DNA of 54,736 nt from Alkalinema sp. RU_4_3 (GTDB lineage Bacteria; Cyanobacteriota; Cyanobacteriia; Leptolyngbyales; Leptolyngbyaceae): assembly GCA_012031975.1 (NCBI GenBank), contig JAAUSA010000007.1, forward strand, positions 1 to 54,736, read 5' to 3'. The translations under genes were made by a program, and so were the position numbers. The notes under the pieces are model-generated. The model was not told the DNA's origin. It did not search any database and saw nothing but the letters and a program-made list of their open reading frames with translations. Below are positions 9,868-18,716 of this stretch, in pieces. Each line of letters opens with the position of its first letter. Position 1 is the first letter of the stretch.

Positions 9868-11142
9868 ATGACCTATGCCCTTGGCCTTGACTTCGGTACC
9901 TCTGGAGCCAGAGCGATCGCTATCGACGGTGCCGGAACCATCGTGGCCCAGACCCAGCAATCCTTTACAGAACAAACTTCGGTGGTTTGGCGATCGGTGC
10001 TGGAGTCGTTGATTTTGGACCTGGGGGCCGAGGTGCGGGCCGAGGTCAAGGCGATCGCCATCAATGGCACCTCTTCTACGTCGCTGCTGTGCGATGGCTC
10101 TGGGGTGCCGCTAATGGAACCCCTGATGTATAATGACGATCGCGCCAAGGGTTTTGTGGAAGGGCTGAGGGCGATCGCGCCGCCGAATCATACGGTGCTG
10201 AGCGCGACTTCGAGTTTGGCGAAGCTGCTGTATTTCCAGGAGCAGCAGGCGTTTGGCCAAGCAAGGTATTTTCTGCATCAGGCGGATTGGATCGCGGCGC
10301 AGCTCCACGGGACATGGGGGGTGAGTGACTACCACAACAGTCTGAAGCTAGGCTATGACGTGGTGAACCTCAGGTATCCCGACTGGCTGCGGGGAAGGTT
10401 TGAACCGCTGTTGCCTCGGGTGGTGGCTCCGGGGACGGCGATCGGTCTGGTGATCTCAAACGTTGCCGATCGATTGGGACTGCCTCGGGACTGTCAGGTC
10501 TACGCGGGGACGACGGATAGTATTGCGGCGTTTTTGGCCAGTGGGGTGCGATGGTCTTCGACCGACCATAGGTCATCGCTTGGAGAGGCCGTCACGTCCC
10601 TTGGGTCTACGCTGGTGATTAAGCTGTTGAGCGATCGAAGGGTGGAGGATAGCCGCTATGGCATCTATAGTCATCGTTTAGGAAATCTATGGCTGGTGGG
10701 TGGGGCCTCGAATACAGGTGGGGCAGTGTTGCGGAAGTTTTTTGAGGATGGGGCAATTGCCGAGTTGAGTGGGCGGATTGATGTCGATCGGCCTTCTGGG
10801 TTGGACTATTATCCTTTGACGCAGCCGGGGGAGCGGTTTCCGATTAATGATCCGGGGTTGGAGCCAAGGGTTGAGCCAAGGCCAGAGGATCCGGTGCGGT
10901 TTTTGCAGGGGTTGCTGGAGGGGATGGCGCGGATTGAGGCCGAGGGGTACCGTCTGCTGCGGGATTTGGGGGCGACGGCTCCGGCGTCTGTGGTGACGGC
11001 GGGGGGTGGGGCGAAGAATTTGGCTTGGATGGCGATCCGGGGGCGGTGTTTGGGTATACCAGTGGCAGCAGCGTTGCAGCAGGAGGCGGCCTATGGGTCC
11101 GCTAGACTAGCTTTTCTCAGCCATCAGGCGGTAAATTGGTAG
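9868..11142 (+). CDS. FGGY-family sugar kinase, ribulokinase-like
   Basis: This 424-residue kinase is complete. The ATP-binding opening GLDFGTSGARAIAID lies at residues 6-20, the substrate-side INGTSSTSLL near 70, the catalytic-region YAGTTDSIAAFLASG near 215 and the second phosphate loop VTAGGGAKN near 375. Length and the compact C-terminus match the cyanobacterial/plant sugar kinases (SePSK/AtXK-1 type) that phosphorylate D-ribulose, rather than long glycerol or xylulose kinases. The exact sugar is inferred. It is likely the second gene of a three-gene transcript with the small protein upstream and the acyl-carrier-like protein 10 bases downstream. Confidence 0.85.
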   Translation: MTYALGLDFGTSGARAIAIDGAGTIVAQTQQSFTEQTSVVWRSVLESLILDLGAEVRAEVKAIAINGTSSTSLLCDGSGVPLMEPLMYNDDRAKGFVEGLRAIAPPNHTVLSATSSLAKLLYFQEQQAFGQARYFLHQADWIAAQLHGTWGVSDYHNSLKLGYDVVNLRYPDWLRGRFEPLLPRVVAPGTAIGLVISNVADRLGLPRDCQVYAGTTDSIAAFLASGVRWSSTDHRSSLGEAVTSLGSTLVIKLLSDRRVEDSRYGIYSHRLGNLWLVGGASNTGGAVLRKFFEDGAIAELSGRIDVDRPSGLDYYPLTQPGERFPINDPGLEPRVEPRPEDPVRFLQGLLEGMARIEAEGYRLLRDLGATAPASVVTAGGGAKNLAWMAIRGRCLGIPVAAALQQEAAYGSARLAFLSHQAVNW

Positions 11143-11152
11143 GTAGGAGTCG

Positions 11153-11671
11153 ATGAATCTCAATGTCACCCCCAGATTGGGGCATCTTGATAGAAGTGCA
11201 GATGCTATTCGATTCGTTAGAGAACCCTGGAATATGTGGCGACGGCTAAATAATTTTTGGACCAGTTTGTGGACGTATTTGGAGTTGCGGCCAGATATCG
11301 GTGCGCGCTATCGGATTAACCAGGCGCTGCGCGATCGGCCTTCCCATTTATGGCCCGAGTGGTATCGGCGGTTTTGGGAGCCGGAGGGTGTGGCGCGGGA
11401 GGTGGCGGAGTTTGTCTACCGATCGGTGGCGCGGCATTCGGGGCTGAAGGTGGAGAAGGTGGTGCCGAGCGATCGGCTGAATGAAGATTTGAAGTTGCCT
11501 TTGATCTGCTGGTTTGATTGGGAGATGTCTTTTTATGAGGATTTTTCTCGGCAGTTGGGGGTGGAGATGGATGCGGATGATTGGCTGATGTCGGATTTCT
11601 ATACGGTGGCCGATCTGATGGCGTTTTTGAATCAGCAGTTTCGGAAGAAGTCGGGTCGATTGTCGATTTAG
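11153..11671 (+). CDS. Hypothetical protein with acyl-carrier-like C-terminal half
   Basis: This 172-residue protein has a Trp-rich N-terminal half (WNMWRRLNNFWTSLWTYLEL). The C-terminal half (residues 85-165) has the size and helical pattern of acyl-carrier-like domains (PSDRLNEDLKLPLI...FYEDFSRQLGVEMDADDW...TVADLMAFL), but no DSL phosphopantetheine serine is present. It resembles DUF1493-type proteins only loosely. TAGGAG precedes the ATG. It follows the sugar kinase by 10 bases. Its 3' half is overlapped on the opposite strand by the extended Uma2 frame. Confidence 0.7.
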   Translation: MNLNVTPRLGHLDRSADAIRFVREPWNMWRRLNNFWTSLWTYLELRPDIGARYRINQALRDRPSHLWPEWYRRFWEPEGVAREVAEFVYRSVARHSGLKVEKVVPSDRLNEDLKLPLICWFDWEMSFYEDFSRQLGVEMDADDWLMSDFYTVADLMAFLNQQFRKKSGRLSI

Positions 11672-12238
11672 TCGGTTTGCCTCAACATCCTCATAGATAT
11701 CATCCAACGAAATACTCAAATCCACAGAAGCCAACTCTAAGCTTGTCCCCAATTCATAGGATTGCAAAACCCAAAGCCCCTCCTCGTTCCGCCGAAAGCA
11801 CTCCACCCTGGGATACTTGGCATTAATCAATACATATTCCTGTAATGTCTCGATCGACTGATAAACCGTAAATTTATCCCCGCGATCGAAAGCCTCCGTC
11901 GAATCTGACAAAACCTCAATAATCAAACAGGGGTGAGACTTATGATTAATTTGATCGCGATCGCGCCCATCACAGGTAACCATCACATCAGGATAGAAAA
12001 AGGTTCGCTGGCGAGGGATTTGTAGCCTCATTGCTGCCATATAAGCACGATAACTACTGCCCCGACCATGGTTTCGTAAAATCACAGCGCAATTCCCGGC
12101 GATCGTCACATGGGCATCCGTCGCCCCTGCCATCGCATAGATCTCGCCATCGATATACTCATGCTTGACATCTGAAGCCTCTTCCAAGGCAAGATATTCT
12201 TCTTCAGAGAGATAGTCAGGGATTCGAGTGGCAACCAT
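11348..12238 (-). CDS. Uma2 family protein with anomalous antisense extension
   Basis: Residues 1-185 are a complete Uma2 (PD-(D/E)xK-like) domain: LSEEEYLALEE, VKHEYIDGEIYAMAG, FYPDVMVTC and LIIEVLSDSTEAFDRGDK, with the usual end LDDIYEDVE. Uma2 genes normally stop there. Here the frame continues about 110 codons as an Arg/His/Leu/Pro-rich sequence that is simply the antisense of the convergent 11153-11671 gene. One base fewer in the AAA near 11675 would end the protein at a TAA about 11668, so the extension is probably an indel artefact. Biochemical roles of Uma2 proteins are unknown; a nuclease fold is predicted. Confidence 0.8.
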   Translation of the reverse strand: MVATRIPDYLSEEEYLALEEASDVKHEYIDGEIYAMAGATDAHVTIAGNCAVILRNHGRGSSYRAYMAAMRLQIPRQRTFFYPDVMVTCDGRDRDQINHKSHPCLIIEVLSDSTEAFDRGDKFTVYQSIETLQEYVLINAKYPRVECFRRNEEGLWVLQSYELGTSLELASVDLSISLDDIYEDVEANRLNRQSTRLLPKLLIQKRHQIGHRIEIRHQPIIRIHLHPQLPRKILIKRHLPIKPADQRQLQIFIQPIARHHLLHLQPRMPRHRSVDKLRHLPRHTLRLPKPPIPLGP

Positions 12239-12344
12239 AGTGGACCTCCATTGCTGACTTCAGTCTAGCTAAAAATAGGCGATCGATCGCTTAAACCAGC
12301 CGCAAACACCATTTCAAAATTACTTGTGCTACGAATTTCTATTC

Positions 12345-12548
12345 CTACAGATGGGTCGAACTAGACGAGCCAGATACTTCCCAATCGGTAATCATCGCGC
12401 TTTGAGACAATTCATCCCAGCCCAAACCTAACTGATCCAAAATTTTGCAAGCTTCGGCCAACGCTTGATCTTCCTGCTGCTGAAGATTTCGACGATTGCG
12501 CCGAGGGATCAAATTGCGGCGAGCGTATATTGCAATTAATCTTTTCAT
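12345..12548 (-). CDS. Small hypothetical protein downstream of a Uma2 gene
   Basis: The frame from ATG 12548 encodes 67 residues: a basic N-terminus (MKRLIAIYARRNLIPRRNRR), then an amphipathic acidic helix (QQQEDQALAEACKILDQLGL). It starts five bases after the stop of the Uma2 gene at 12554, so it is probably translated from the same message. I know no family. The longer frame upstream overlaps Uma2 and is unlikely to be the true start. Confidence 0.5.
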   Translation of the reverse strand: MKRLIAIYARRNLIPRRNRRNLQQQEDQALAEACKILDQLGLGWDELSQSAMITDWEVSGSSSSTHL

Positions 12549-12553
12549 AGTAA

Positions 12554-13156
12554 TTACCAAATTCGGTCCATACTGAGCACAAACCCCGGCATCACATCCC
12601 CACAATCGATCGAACTTGGCGATTCCAATACCGTCGCCTGCCCCGATCGATAGACCTCCACCTGCTTATTTTTCGGATTAATCAACAGTCCCAATCGCAC
12701 CCCAAGCCGCTGATACTCCTGCATCTTCTCCTGTAACGGCATCAAGTTATCCGTCGCCGACCGCAGTTCAATCACAAAATCAGGCACGATCGAAATAAAC
12801 CCAACAATGTCCACACCCACTAGCCGCGACTTCTCGATCCAAGAAACATCGGGTGACATCTTCCCACCCCCGATCTGGGTGAAGTCATAACCTGTAGATG
12901 AGTCAAAAGCTTCACCTAGATCAGTTTGACGGCTCCAAATGCCGACTTCAACCCCTAAGTTGAAATTTCGTTTACCACTTTCCCCACCTGTTGGAGGCAT
13001 AACAATTAACTCTCCATCTTTCGTTAATTCAAGACGCAGATCGGGATTGTCTAGGCAAAGCTGGTCAAAGTGCTCTGGGCTGACAGTGAGCTTGGCATGG
13101 CTAACGTTCAGAAGCAGCGAATCGATCGATGATTTAGGAGCCGTGGCGATCGTCAT
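12554..13156 (-). CDS. Uma2 family protein
   Basis: This 200-residue Uma2 protein is complete, with FDQLCLDNPDLRLELTKDGELIVMPPTGGESGKRN at the start of the domain, then SPDVSWI, VPDFVIELRSATDNL, the K-MQEYQRLGVRLGLLI helix/strand and a short C-terminal DVMPGF. The PD...ExR/K arrangement places it in the PD-(D/E)xK superfamily. Function is unknown; the family is greatly expanded in cyanobacteria. It lies between two further Uma2 genes on the same strand. Confidence 0.85.
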   Translation of the reverse strand: MTIATAPKSSIDSLLLNVSHAKLTVSPEHFDQLCLDNPDLRLELTKDGELIVMPPTGGESGKRNFNLGVEVGIWSRQTDLGEAFDSSTGYDFTQIGGGKMSPDVSWIEKSRLVGVDIVGFISIVPDFVIELRSATDNLMPLQEKMQEYQRLGVRLGLLINPKNKQVEVYRSGQATVLESPSSIDCGDVMPGFVLSMDRIW

Positions 13157-13243
13157 ACAACCTCCAAATATCTTGGGGATCTTGATTACATCATTCTATC
13201 ATGGGCGATCGAATCCGCAGGGCGCATGCCTACTTGACAAACC

Positions 13244-13927
13244 CTATAACTTTGCGATCTCCCGCATAAACCAATTCGCCGCAGTAATATTCGTCCCCTC
13301 AGCTAATCGATCGAGCACCGCCTCTAGTAATGCGATCGGCAATCCAGGCAGCGCCACAGAAGTATCACATTCCTGATATTTCCCATCCACCAAGCGAAAC
13401 GCCAAAACCTGCTGACCCGGCACATTCACCACCCAATATTCCGGAATCCCCAAGGCCGCATATAGCTGCTTCATCTCATCCAAATCACTCGCTAACGTCG
13501 TATCCGACACCTCCCCCACCAAATCTGGCACCCGCCATTTCTGCAAATCAATCCGACGCGGCTCCCCCTTGGACCAACTGGGCGCACCATCCCCCACATA
13601 CAACATCAAATCCGGGGCCGCCCCTTGCAATTCTGGCTTCTCCATCAGATAGCCACCCATCGATTCCGCCACCAGCTCTGGATGCTGGCCAAACCAAAAC
13701 GCCAGCAGCATCACAAACAAATCCCTCACCTGAGCATGCTTAATCCCCTCCCAACCCATCGCATCCACCTTCAAATAACCATTGTGGAAAAATAGACGCA
13801 GCCGTTCGGGCATCTCCGGATCATCCCGGTAGCGCTCATAGTCCACCCAGGTCGCAGGTTGCCACTGGGAGAGAATCGATATGGGGTTCTCGTGAAAGGG
13901 AATTGCGGCGGTCATAGGTCTCACCAT
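13244..13927 (-). CDS. Uma2 family protein
   Basis: This 227-residue member differs in sequence from its two neighbours. It has TWVDYERYRDDPEMPERLRLFFHNGYLKVD, then GAAPDLMLYVG, VPDLVGEVSDTTLASDLDEMKQLYAALGIPEYWVVN and a C-terminal helix ALLEAVLDRLAEGT. The PD and E-x-S/D positions of the nuclease-like core are kept. AAGGTGA precedes ATG 13927. The three tandem Uma2 genes are only weakly alike, so recent local duplication is unlikely. Confidence 0.85.
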   Translation of the reverse strand: MVRPMTAAIPFHENPISILSQWQPATWVDYERYRDDPEMPERLRLFFHNGYLKVDAMGWEGIKHAQVRDLFVMLLAFWFGQHPELVAESMGGYLMEKPELQGAAPDLMLYVGDGAPSWSKGEPRRIDLQKWRVPDLVGEVSDTTLASDLDEMKQLYAALGIPEYWVVNVPGQQVLAFRLVDGKYQECDTSVALPGLPIALLEAVLDRLAEGTNITAANWFMREIAKL

Positions 13928-13965
13928 GATTCACCTTAATTCTAACGGACAGATTTATAAAACCC

Positions 13966-15242
13966 TCAGCACACTGGCAATTTCGGCGATCGCGGCATCG
14001 CTTGAATGCGATCGAGCGCCTGCCGAAACTGCCCTTCCTCCACATTCTGGGTCACCACGACAATCTCCGCCAGGCCATCACGAATCCCAGCCTGGACCAC
14101 CGACTCCAGACTCACCGCCTGATCGCCAAAACAAGTCCCAATACTGCCAATCACCCCCGGATAATCCTGGGTCATAAACCGTACGTAAAACCGCGTCTTC
14201 AGGGTCGCCATCGGAGCCACCTGACAGTAGTCCTGATGGGTGCAAGCCAGCAGGGGATCGAGCTGTCCCTTTGGTACCACCTTCAGCAAAGCCGCAATAT
14301 TCAAAATATCCGCCACCACCGCACTCGCCGTTGGACCCGCCCCGGCCCCCCGGCCAAAAAACATCACCTGCCCCACCGGATCGCCCTCGACCAAGATCGC
14401 ATTGTAGACATCATTCACATTACTCAACGGATGACTCTTCGGCACCAGCGTCGGATGGACTCGCACCTGTAAAGTCTCCGGATCCGGCGTACGGGAGGCA
14501 ATAGCCAACAGCTTGATCACATACCCCAACTTCTCGGCATAGCTGATTTCCGTAGCACTCACCGATCGAATCCCTTCGCAGGCCACCAGTTCGCGCTTCA
14601 CACTCCGGCCAAAGGCCAAGGCCGCCAAAATCACCAGCTTATCCGCTGCATCATGGCCATCCACATCCGCCGTCGGGTCCGCCTCCGCATAGCCTAGGGC
14701 CTGGGCATCCGCCAGCACCGCCCCAAAGTCCGCCCCCTCATTCTGCATCCGGGTCAGAATATAATTCGTCGTCCCATTAATAATCCCCATCACGCTGGTG
14801 ATCCGGTTCGAGCAGAGGGACTGCTTCAGGGGTTCGATCACCGGAATCCCGCCCCCCACGGCAGCTTCGAGAAGGACATAGACCCCCGCTTTTCCGCCGC
14901 CGTAAAAATCTCTTCCCCAAAGCGAGAAATCACTGCCTTATTGGCCGTCACCACATGCTTGCCATGGTTAATGGCCTCTAGGATTAGCGATCGCGAAGGT
15001 TCCAGTCCCCCCAGGACCTCGACGACAATGTCAATCTCGGGATCGCGGACAATACTTTCGAGATCCGTCGTGAGGCGATCGGCTGGAATCGATACGGGCC
15101 TGGGCTTGTCGAGGGTTCTGACCCCCACACGATGGACCTCTAATTCCCGTATCAGAGGCTGACGCTGGTCCGGGTCCTGTAAGATCTGTACAGTGCCCCC
15201 GCCAACGGTTCCGAGTCCAAGTAAACCAACCTTAAATGCCAC
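13966..15242 (-). CDS. hom: Homoserine dehydrogenase (frame broken once)
   Basis: Two overlapping frames give one homoserine dehydrogenase of about 425 residues. The N-terminal part has the NAD(P)-binding GLLGLGTVGGGTVQIL, VVEVLGGLEPS and NHGKHVVTANKAV. The other has GGGIPVIEPL, MGIINGTTNYILTRM, AQALGYAEADPTADVDGHDAADKL and a C-terminal ACT domain (DYPGVIGSIG). The join lies at the C5 run 14883-14887; adding one C restores the expected GVYVLLEAAVGGGIP. The enzyme reduces aspartate semialdehyde to homoserine for Thr, Met and Ile synthesis and is essential for prototrophy, so the shift is probably a sequence error. Confidence 0.88.
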
Positions 15243-16200
15243 GAGTGATTCCTTCCCAGCACGACCTCCCCATTCTAGGGCAATTGAAACCCGCTACTAA
15301 ATTCTTCCCCATCTTCCTGGCGTTGCTCTGCTGGCTGGGTCATCCCGCCTACGCGGCCCCTTCCCTCACGGAGCCCGAAGTGACACGATCGGGCCAACTC
15401 ATCAAACTCCCCCAGGTCTGGGCCGACCTCCAGAGTGCCCAAGTCCTCTACCTCGGCGAAACCCACGACCAAGAAGCCGACCACCAGGCCCAACGCGCCA
15501 TCCTCGAAACCCTCCTGACAGGTGAAAAGCCCCTCACCCTAGCCATGGAGATGTTCCAACGGCCCTACCAAGGGGCGATCGATCGCTACTTCAAAGGTGA
15601 ACTCACCGAAGCCGAGTTCCTGGCCCAAACGGAATACCTCAAGCGCTGGGGCTTTCCCTGGGCACTCTACGCCCCGATCGTCAATCTCGCCAAGGATAAA
15701 AACATCCCCCTGATCGCCCTCAACACGCCCTCTGAGGTGACTCGCCAAGTTGCGCGCAAGGGCCTAGACATCCTGACGCCCGAGCAGCGGCAGTTTATCC
15801 CCGAGACCAAAGATATCTTCCTCGGCCCCGAAGGCTACCGCCAGCAGATCCAGCAGCTCTACACCGAAATGCACCAGGGCAAGGGCAATAGCAGCGGGGG
15901 CGATCGCTTTTCCAAGCCCAGGTCCTCTGGGACGAAACCATGGCTCATCGGATCACCCAAGCGGCGACCCAAACCCCCAATAGGCTGATCGTCGTCCTCG
16001 TCGGCCAGGGCCATCTGCTGAAGGACTACGGCATCCCCGCCCGCGTCGCCCGCCGTTTGCCCAATATCCAGCAGCGCGTTGTTCTACTAAACCCAGCCGA
16101 TCGCTCGATGGCGGCGGACTACCACTGGATCACGATCGCCCCGGCAGCAGATAGATCGCCCCCGACAACCAAGTCAGCCCCACCGCCACCCAAAACATAG
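15236..16200 (+). CDS. ChaN-like lipoprotein-family protein (frame broken once)
   Basis: The protein starts with an export signal (FFPIFLALLCWLGHPAYAAP) and continues as a ChaN/COG3016 (haem-uptake, TIKI-like fold) domain: VLYLGETHDQEADHQAQ, LAMEMFQRPYQGAIDRY, LIALNTPSEVTRQVA. At the T4 run 15908-15911 the frame breaks; one extra T gives the expected DRFFQAQVLWDETMAHRI and joins it to the second frame, with VLVGQGHLLKDYGIPARVARR. Known ChaN binds haem; the role in cyanobacteria is unclear. ATG 15236 overlaps the divergent hom start; TTG 15284 would give a tidier signal peptide. Its 3' end overlaps pgsA by 71 bases. Confidence 0.8.
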
Positions 16201-16645
16201 CGATCGGCAAGATGCCTAGGGGTAACGGGGCGATCAGCAGGGCGATCGCCATGATCTGCACCACGGTCTTGACCTTGCCCCAGACGTTTGCACCCGACAC
16301 AGTTCCCTGGCTCGGACTAACGCGCCACCCGGCGATCGTCAATTCCCGCGCCAGGATTAAAAATACCCCCCAGGCAGGCACCTTACCCAGCTCCACCAGG
16401 GCCATCAGCGGAGCCATCACCAGCAGCTTATCCACCAGGGGATCAAGGAACTTGCCCAAATCCGTCACCTGATTGAGCCTGCGAGCCAGGTATCCATCGA
16501 GCCAATCCGTCCCCGCCGCCAGTAAAAACACCGCCACCATCAGCCACTGGAGGGTGCGATCCCCGCTTAAGTCCAGCCGTAACCCCCACAGCAAAAACGG
16601 CACCCCAAACAGACGCGAAACCGTAATCCAAGTGGGTAAATTCAT
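16130..16645 (-). CDS. pgsA: CDP-diacylglycerol-glycerol-3-phosphate 3-phosphatidyltransferase
   Basis: This 171-residue integral membrane enzyme carries the complete CDP-alcohol phosphotransferase motif at residues 50-72 (DG-x2-AR-x8-G-x3-D-x3-D, read as DGYLARR...GKFLDPLVD). About five hydrophobic helices are visible. It makes phosphatidylglycerol phosphate, the precursor of phosphatidylglycerol needed by photosystem II. It is convergent with, and overlaps, the ChaN-like gene. Confidence 0.92.
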   Translation of the reverse strand: MNLPTWITVSRLFGVPFLLWGLRLDLSGDRTLQWLMVAVFLLAAGTDWLDGYLARRLNQVTDLGKFLDPLVDKLLVMAPLMALVELGKVPAWGVFLILARELTIAGWRVSPSQGTVSGANVWGKVKTVVQIMAIALLIAPLPLGILPIAMFWVAVGLTWLSGAIYLLPGRS

Positions 16646-16700
16646 AGCGTCTGTTCCGTTATTGGGTGGGGATCGCCCCCATTATGCGGAACGACGGGGC

Positions 16701-16730
16701 AAAAAAAAGAGAGCAGCCTTTCGACTACTC
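16701..16730 (-). terminator. Terminator of the sugar transferase gene
   Basis: On the minus strand GAGTAGTC and GGCTGCTC pair (8 bp with two G-T wobbles) around a GAAA tetraloop, followed by TC and eight T. It lies 53 bases after the sugar transferase stop and before pgsA. Confidence 0.75.
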
Positions 16731-16783
16731 CCTTGCCACTAACTCAGGTACAAACTTTTAAGCAATTGATAGAATCTCAGGCC

Positions 16784-17443
16784 CTAGCAAGCCCCATGCT
16801 TATTAAACACCACCCACACCGTCTTGAAGATCAGTTTGACATCGTACATGAAGGACCACTTTTGCTGATAAGCCAAGTCCATCTTCACAATGTCCTCAAA
16901 ATCCTTCACGGTGGAGCGACCGTTGGCCTGCCACTCGCCAGTAATGCCGGGTTTAACCGCGAGGCGCTGCCAGTGGTGTGCTTCGTACTTGGACACTTCA
17001 TCGATGCTGGGAGGACGGGTCCCCACCAAGCTCATCTCACCCTTTAACACATTCCAGAACTGCGGAAACTCATCCAAACTGGTACGGCGCAGAAATTTCC
17101 CAACGCGGGTAATGCGGGGATCCTCCTCCACCTTGAAGATATGGCCCGAGGCCTCATTCTTCAGCAGATGCTTGAGGGCATCGGCATTGGCAACCATGGA
17201 GCGGAATTTCCAGATTTTGAAGGTGACACCACCGACCCCACAGCGGGTTTGGCTGTAGAAGATGGGTCCGGGATTGTCTAACTGAATGGCGATCGCCACG
17301 GGCACTACCAGGACAGCCAGCACAAGCAAGCCGACACAGGCGCCCGCAATGTCCAAGCAACGTTTGAGCTTGCTACGGACCGAGGCGTGGACTGCGACTT
17401 CGGAGGAAGCAGCCAAAGTGAAGGAAGCATTTGCCATTGCCAT
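16784..17443 (-). CDS. Exopolysaccharide-type sugar transferase (polyprenyl-phosphate hexose-1-P transferase)
   Basis: This is a bacterial sugar-transferase family protein (PF02397 type) with one hydrophobic segment (CLDIAGACVGLLVLAVLVVPVAIA). The catalytic block follows: IQLDNPGPIFYSQTRCG, FKIWKFRSM, RITRVGKFLRRTSLDEFPQFWNVLKGEMSLVGTRPP and ITGEWQANGRS. Members transfer a hexose-1-phosphate to undecaprenyl phosphate to start exopolysaccharide or O-antigen units. At about 219 residues it is the short form. ATG 17443 or 17437 is the likely start; the frame runs back to a TTG at 17518. Confidence 0.9.
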   Translation of the reverse strand: MAMANASFTLAASSEVAVHASVRSKLKRCLDIAGACVGLLVLAVLVVPVAIAIQLDNPGPIFYSQTRCGVGGVTFKIWKFRSMVANADALKHLLKNEASGHIFKVEEDPRITRVGKFLRRTSLDEFPQFWNVLKGEMSLVGTRPPSIDEVSKYEAHHWQRLAVKPGITGEWQANGRSTVKDFEDIVKMDLAYQQKWSFMYDVKLIFKTVWVVFNKHGAC

Positions 17444-17773
17444 GGGCCGTTGGACAGACAGTGAGGAAAGGGATTGGGGATTGGGTGAAGAAGAAGTGAT
17501 CAACACGGGTGAAAACAATGGGTACTAAGGAATCTGAGAGTATCGAACGCTGTACTCGTAATATAAACAGCCCAAAGTGCTAGAGGCCAGTTTCTGGGGC
17601 GACATTTGCCTAATCTTTGTACAGCTCCCAGGTTGTGTGAAGTTCAGATGGGGCCTGTTTTTTCCTTCGGGGATATGTCTATCCAGGGGCTGAGGGTCAC
17701 CCCTACTCTAAGAGATAGAACAATCTGTCGCACTCAGCCATGGGACAGGTTCCGTAGTGATATAGGTCAGAAT
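17444..17773. other. Intergenic region without a supported gene
   Basis: 330 bases separate the sugar transferase from the next minus-strand gene. A TTTATATTAC stretch near 17560 could supply a minus-strand -10 for the sugar transferase. The short frames present show no coding character. Confidence 0.4.
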
Positions 17774-18511
17774 CTATGGTTGATGCGGTAAATCCTTGAA
17801 TAGGTCGGCGACGTCGGCAAGGGTGATCGTTGCCATGTCTTCTGGGGAATCGCTTGGGGCAGGGGCATTGAGCAGGTCGGCCATTCCCTGTAACCTAAAG
17901 TCCTGACTACTGTTAGGTTGCCCGGAAATTGGAGGAGACGTAACAGGTTGGGATTGGGTCAGGTGGTTCAGCAGGTCGCCGAGCTTGGTGATGCGGTCCT
18001 CGGGGGCAAGGGCGGCGGGCACCGGGGCAGCAGCGGGCAGGGTTGGGGCCTGGCGGAGCTGGGTAAGGAGGGCTGTGAGGAGGGGTTCCGCCTGGGTGGA
18101 GAGGTTGTGGAGGCGATCGAGTCCTGTGGTCAGATCGCTCTCGTAGGTCTGAAGGTGGCGCAGGAGGGTGGTGAAGACGAGGGTGAGGGAGCTGTCTAGG
18201 TTGCCGAGCAGTTGGTGGGTGCGATCGCTGAAGTCGCTCAGGGCGATGGTGGTGGAGAGGGGGGCAGAGTTTTGAGGGGGGGCGGCAAGTTGGGCCTGGA
18301 GGGCGTCGCGTTCGGCTCTTAAGGCGGCGATCTCAGCCTGGAGGGCGGTGGTGGGGTCAATGGGGGTGAGGGCGAGCAGATCCCGCAGGCGCTGGAGCAT
18401 CTGGCGCTGCTGGGGGTTGCCCTTGAGACGTTGGCGCAGGCTCGATTGGCTTAGGAGGCGATCGAGTTCGGCGAGGAGGGTTTGGCGTTCGGAGGAGGAG
18501 AGGCTGAACAT
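17774..18511 (-). CDS. Hypothetical coiled-coil protein
   Basis: This 245-residue protein has a helical N-terminus (ERQTLLAELDRLLSQSSLRQRL), a heptad-rich coiled coil (LQAEIAALRAERDALQAQLAAPP, about residues 62-84), further Leu-rich helices, a Pro/Ala linker and a C-terminal helical motif (VADLFKDLP). No signal peptide or enzyme motif is seen. The pattern suggests a structural or scaffold protein; I cannot assign it to a family. Confidence 0.6.
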   Translation of the reverse strand: MFSLSSSERQTLLAELDRLLSQSSLRQRLKGNPQQRQMLQRLRDLLALTPIDPTTALQAEIAALRAERDALQAQLAAPPQNSAPLSTTIALSDFSDRTHQLLGNLDSSLTLVFTTLLRHLQTYESDLTTGLDRLHNLSTQAEPLLTALLTQLRQAPTLPAAAPVPAALAPEDRITKLGDLLNHLTQSQPVTSPPISGQPNSSQDFRLQGMADLLNAPAPSDSPEDMATITLADVADLFKDLPHQP

Positions 18512-18716
18512 GGTGCTGGGGTCGAGAGGGTCTTCTTCTGTGATTGATTGTCGCTGATTTTTTCAGCGGGGTATGCAAAATCCAATGGCCGCGTTTCTGA
18601 GCAAACCCCCTACAATGACTAGGAATGGTTTTGTGATCGGCGTCACTGGGCGATCGGGTCACTGGACTTTAGCTAGGCTTTGTTAATCTGCTCATTGTTA
18701 ATGTGCTGATCATTTT

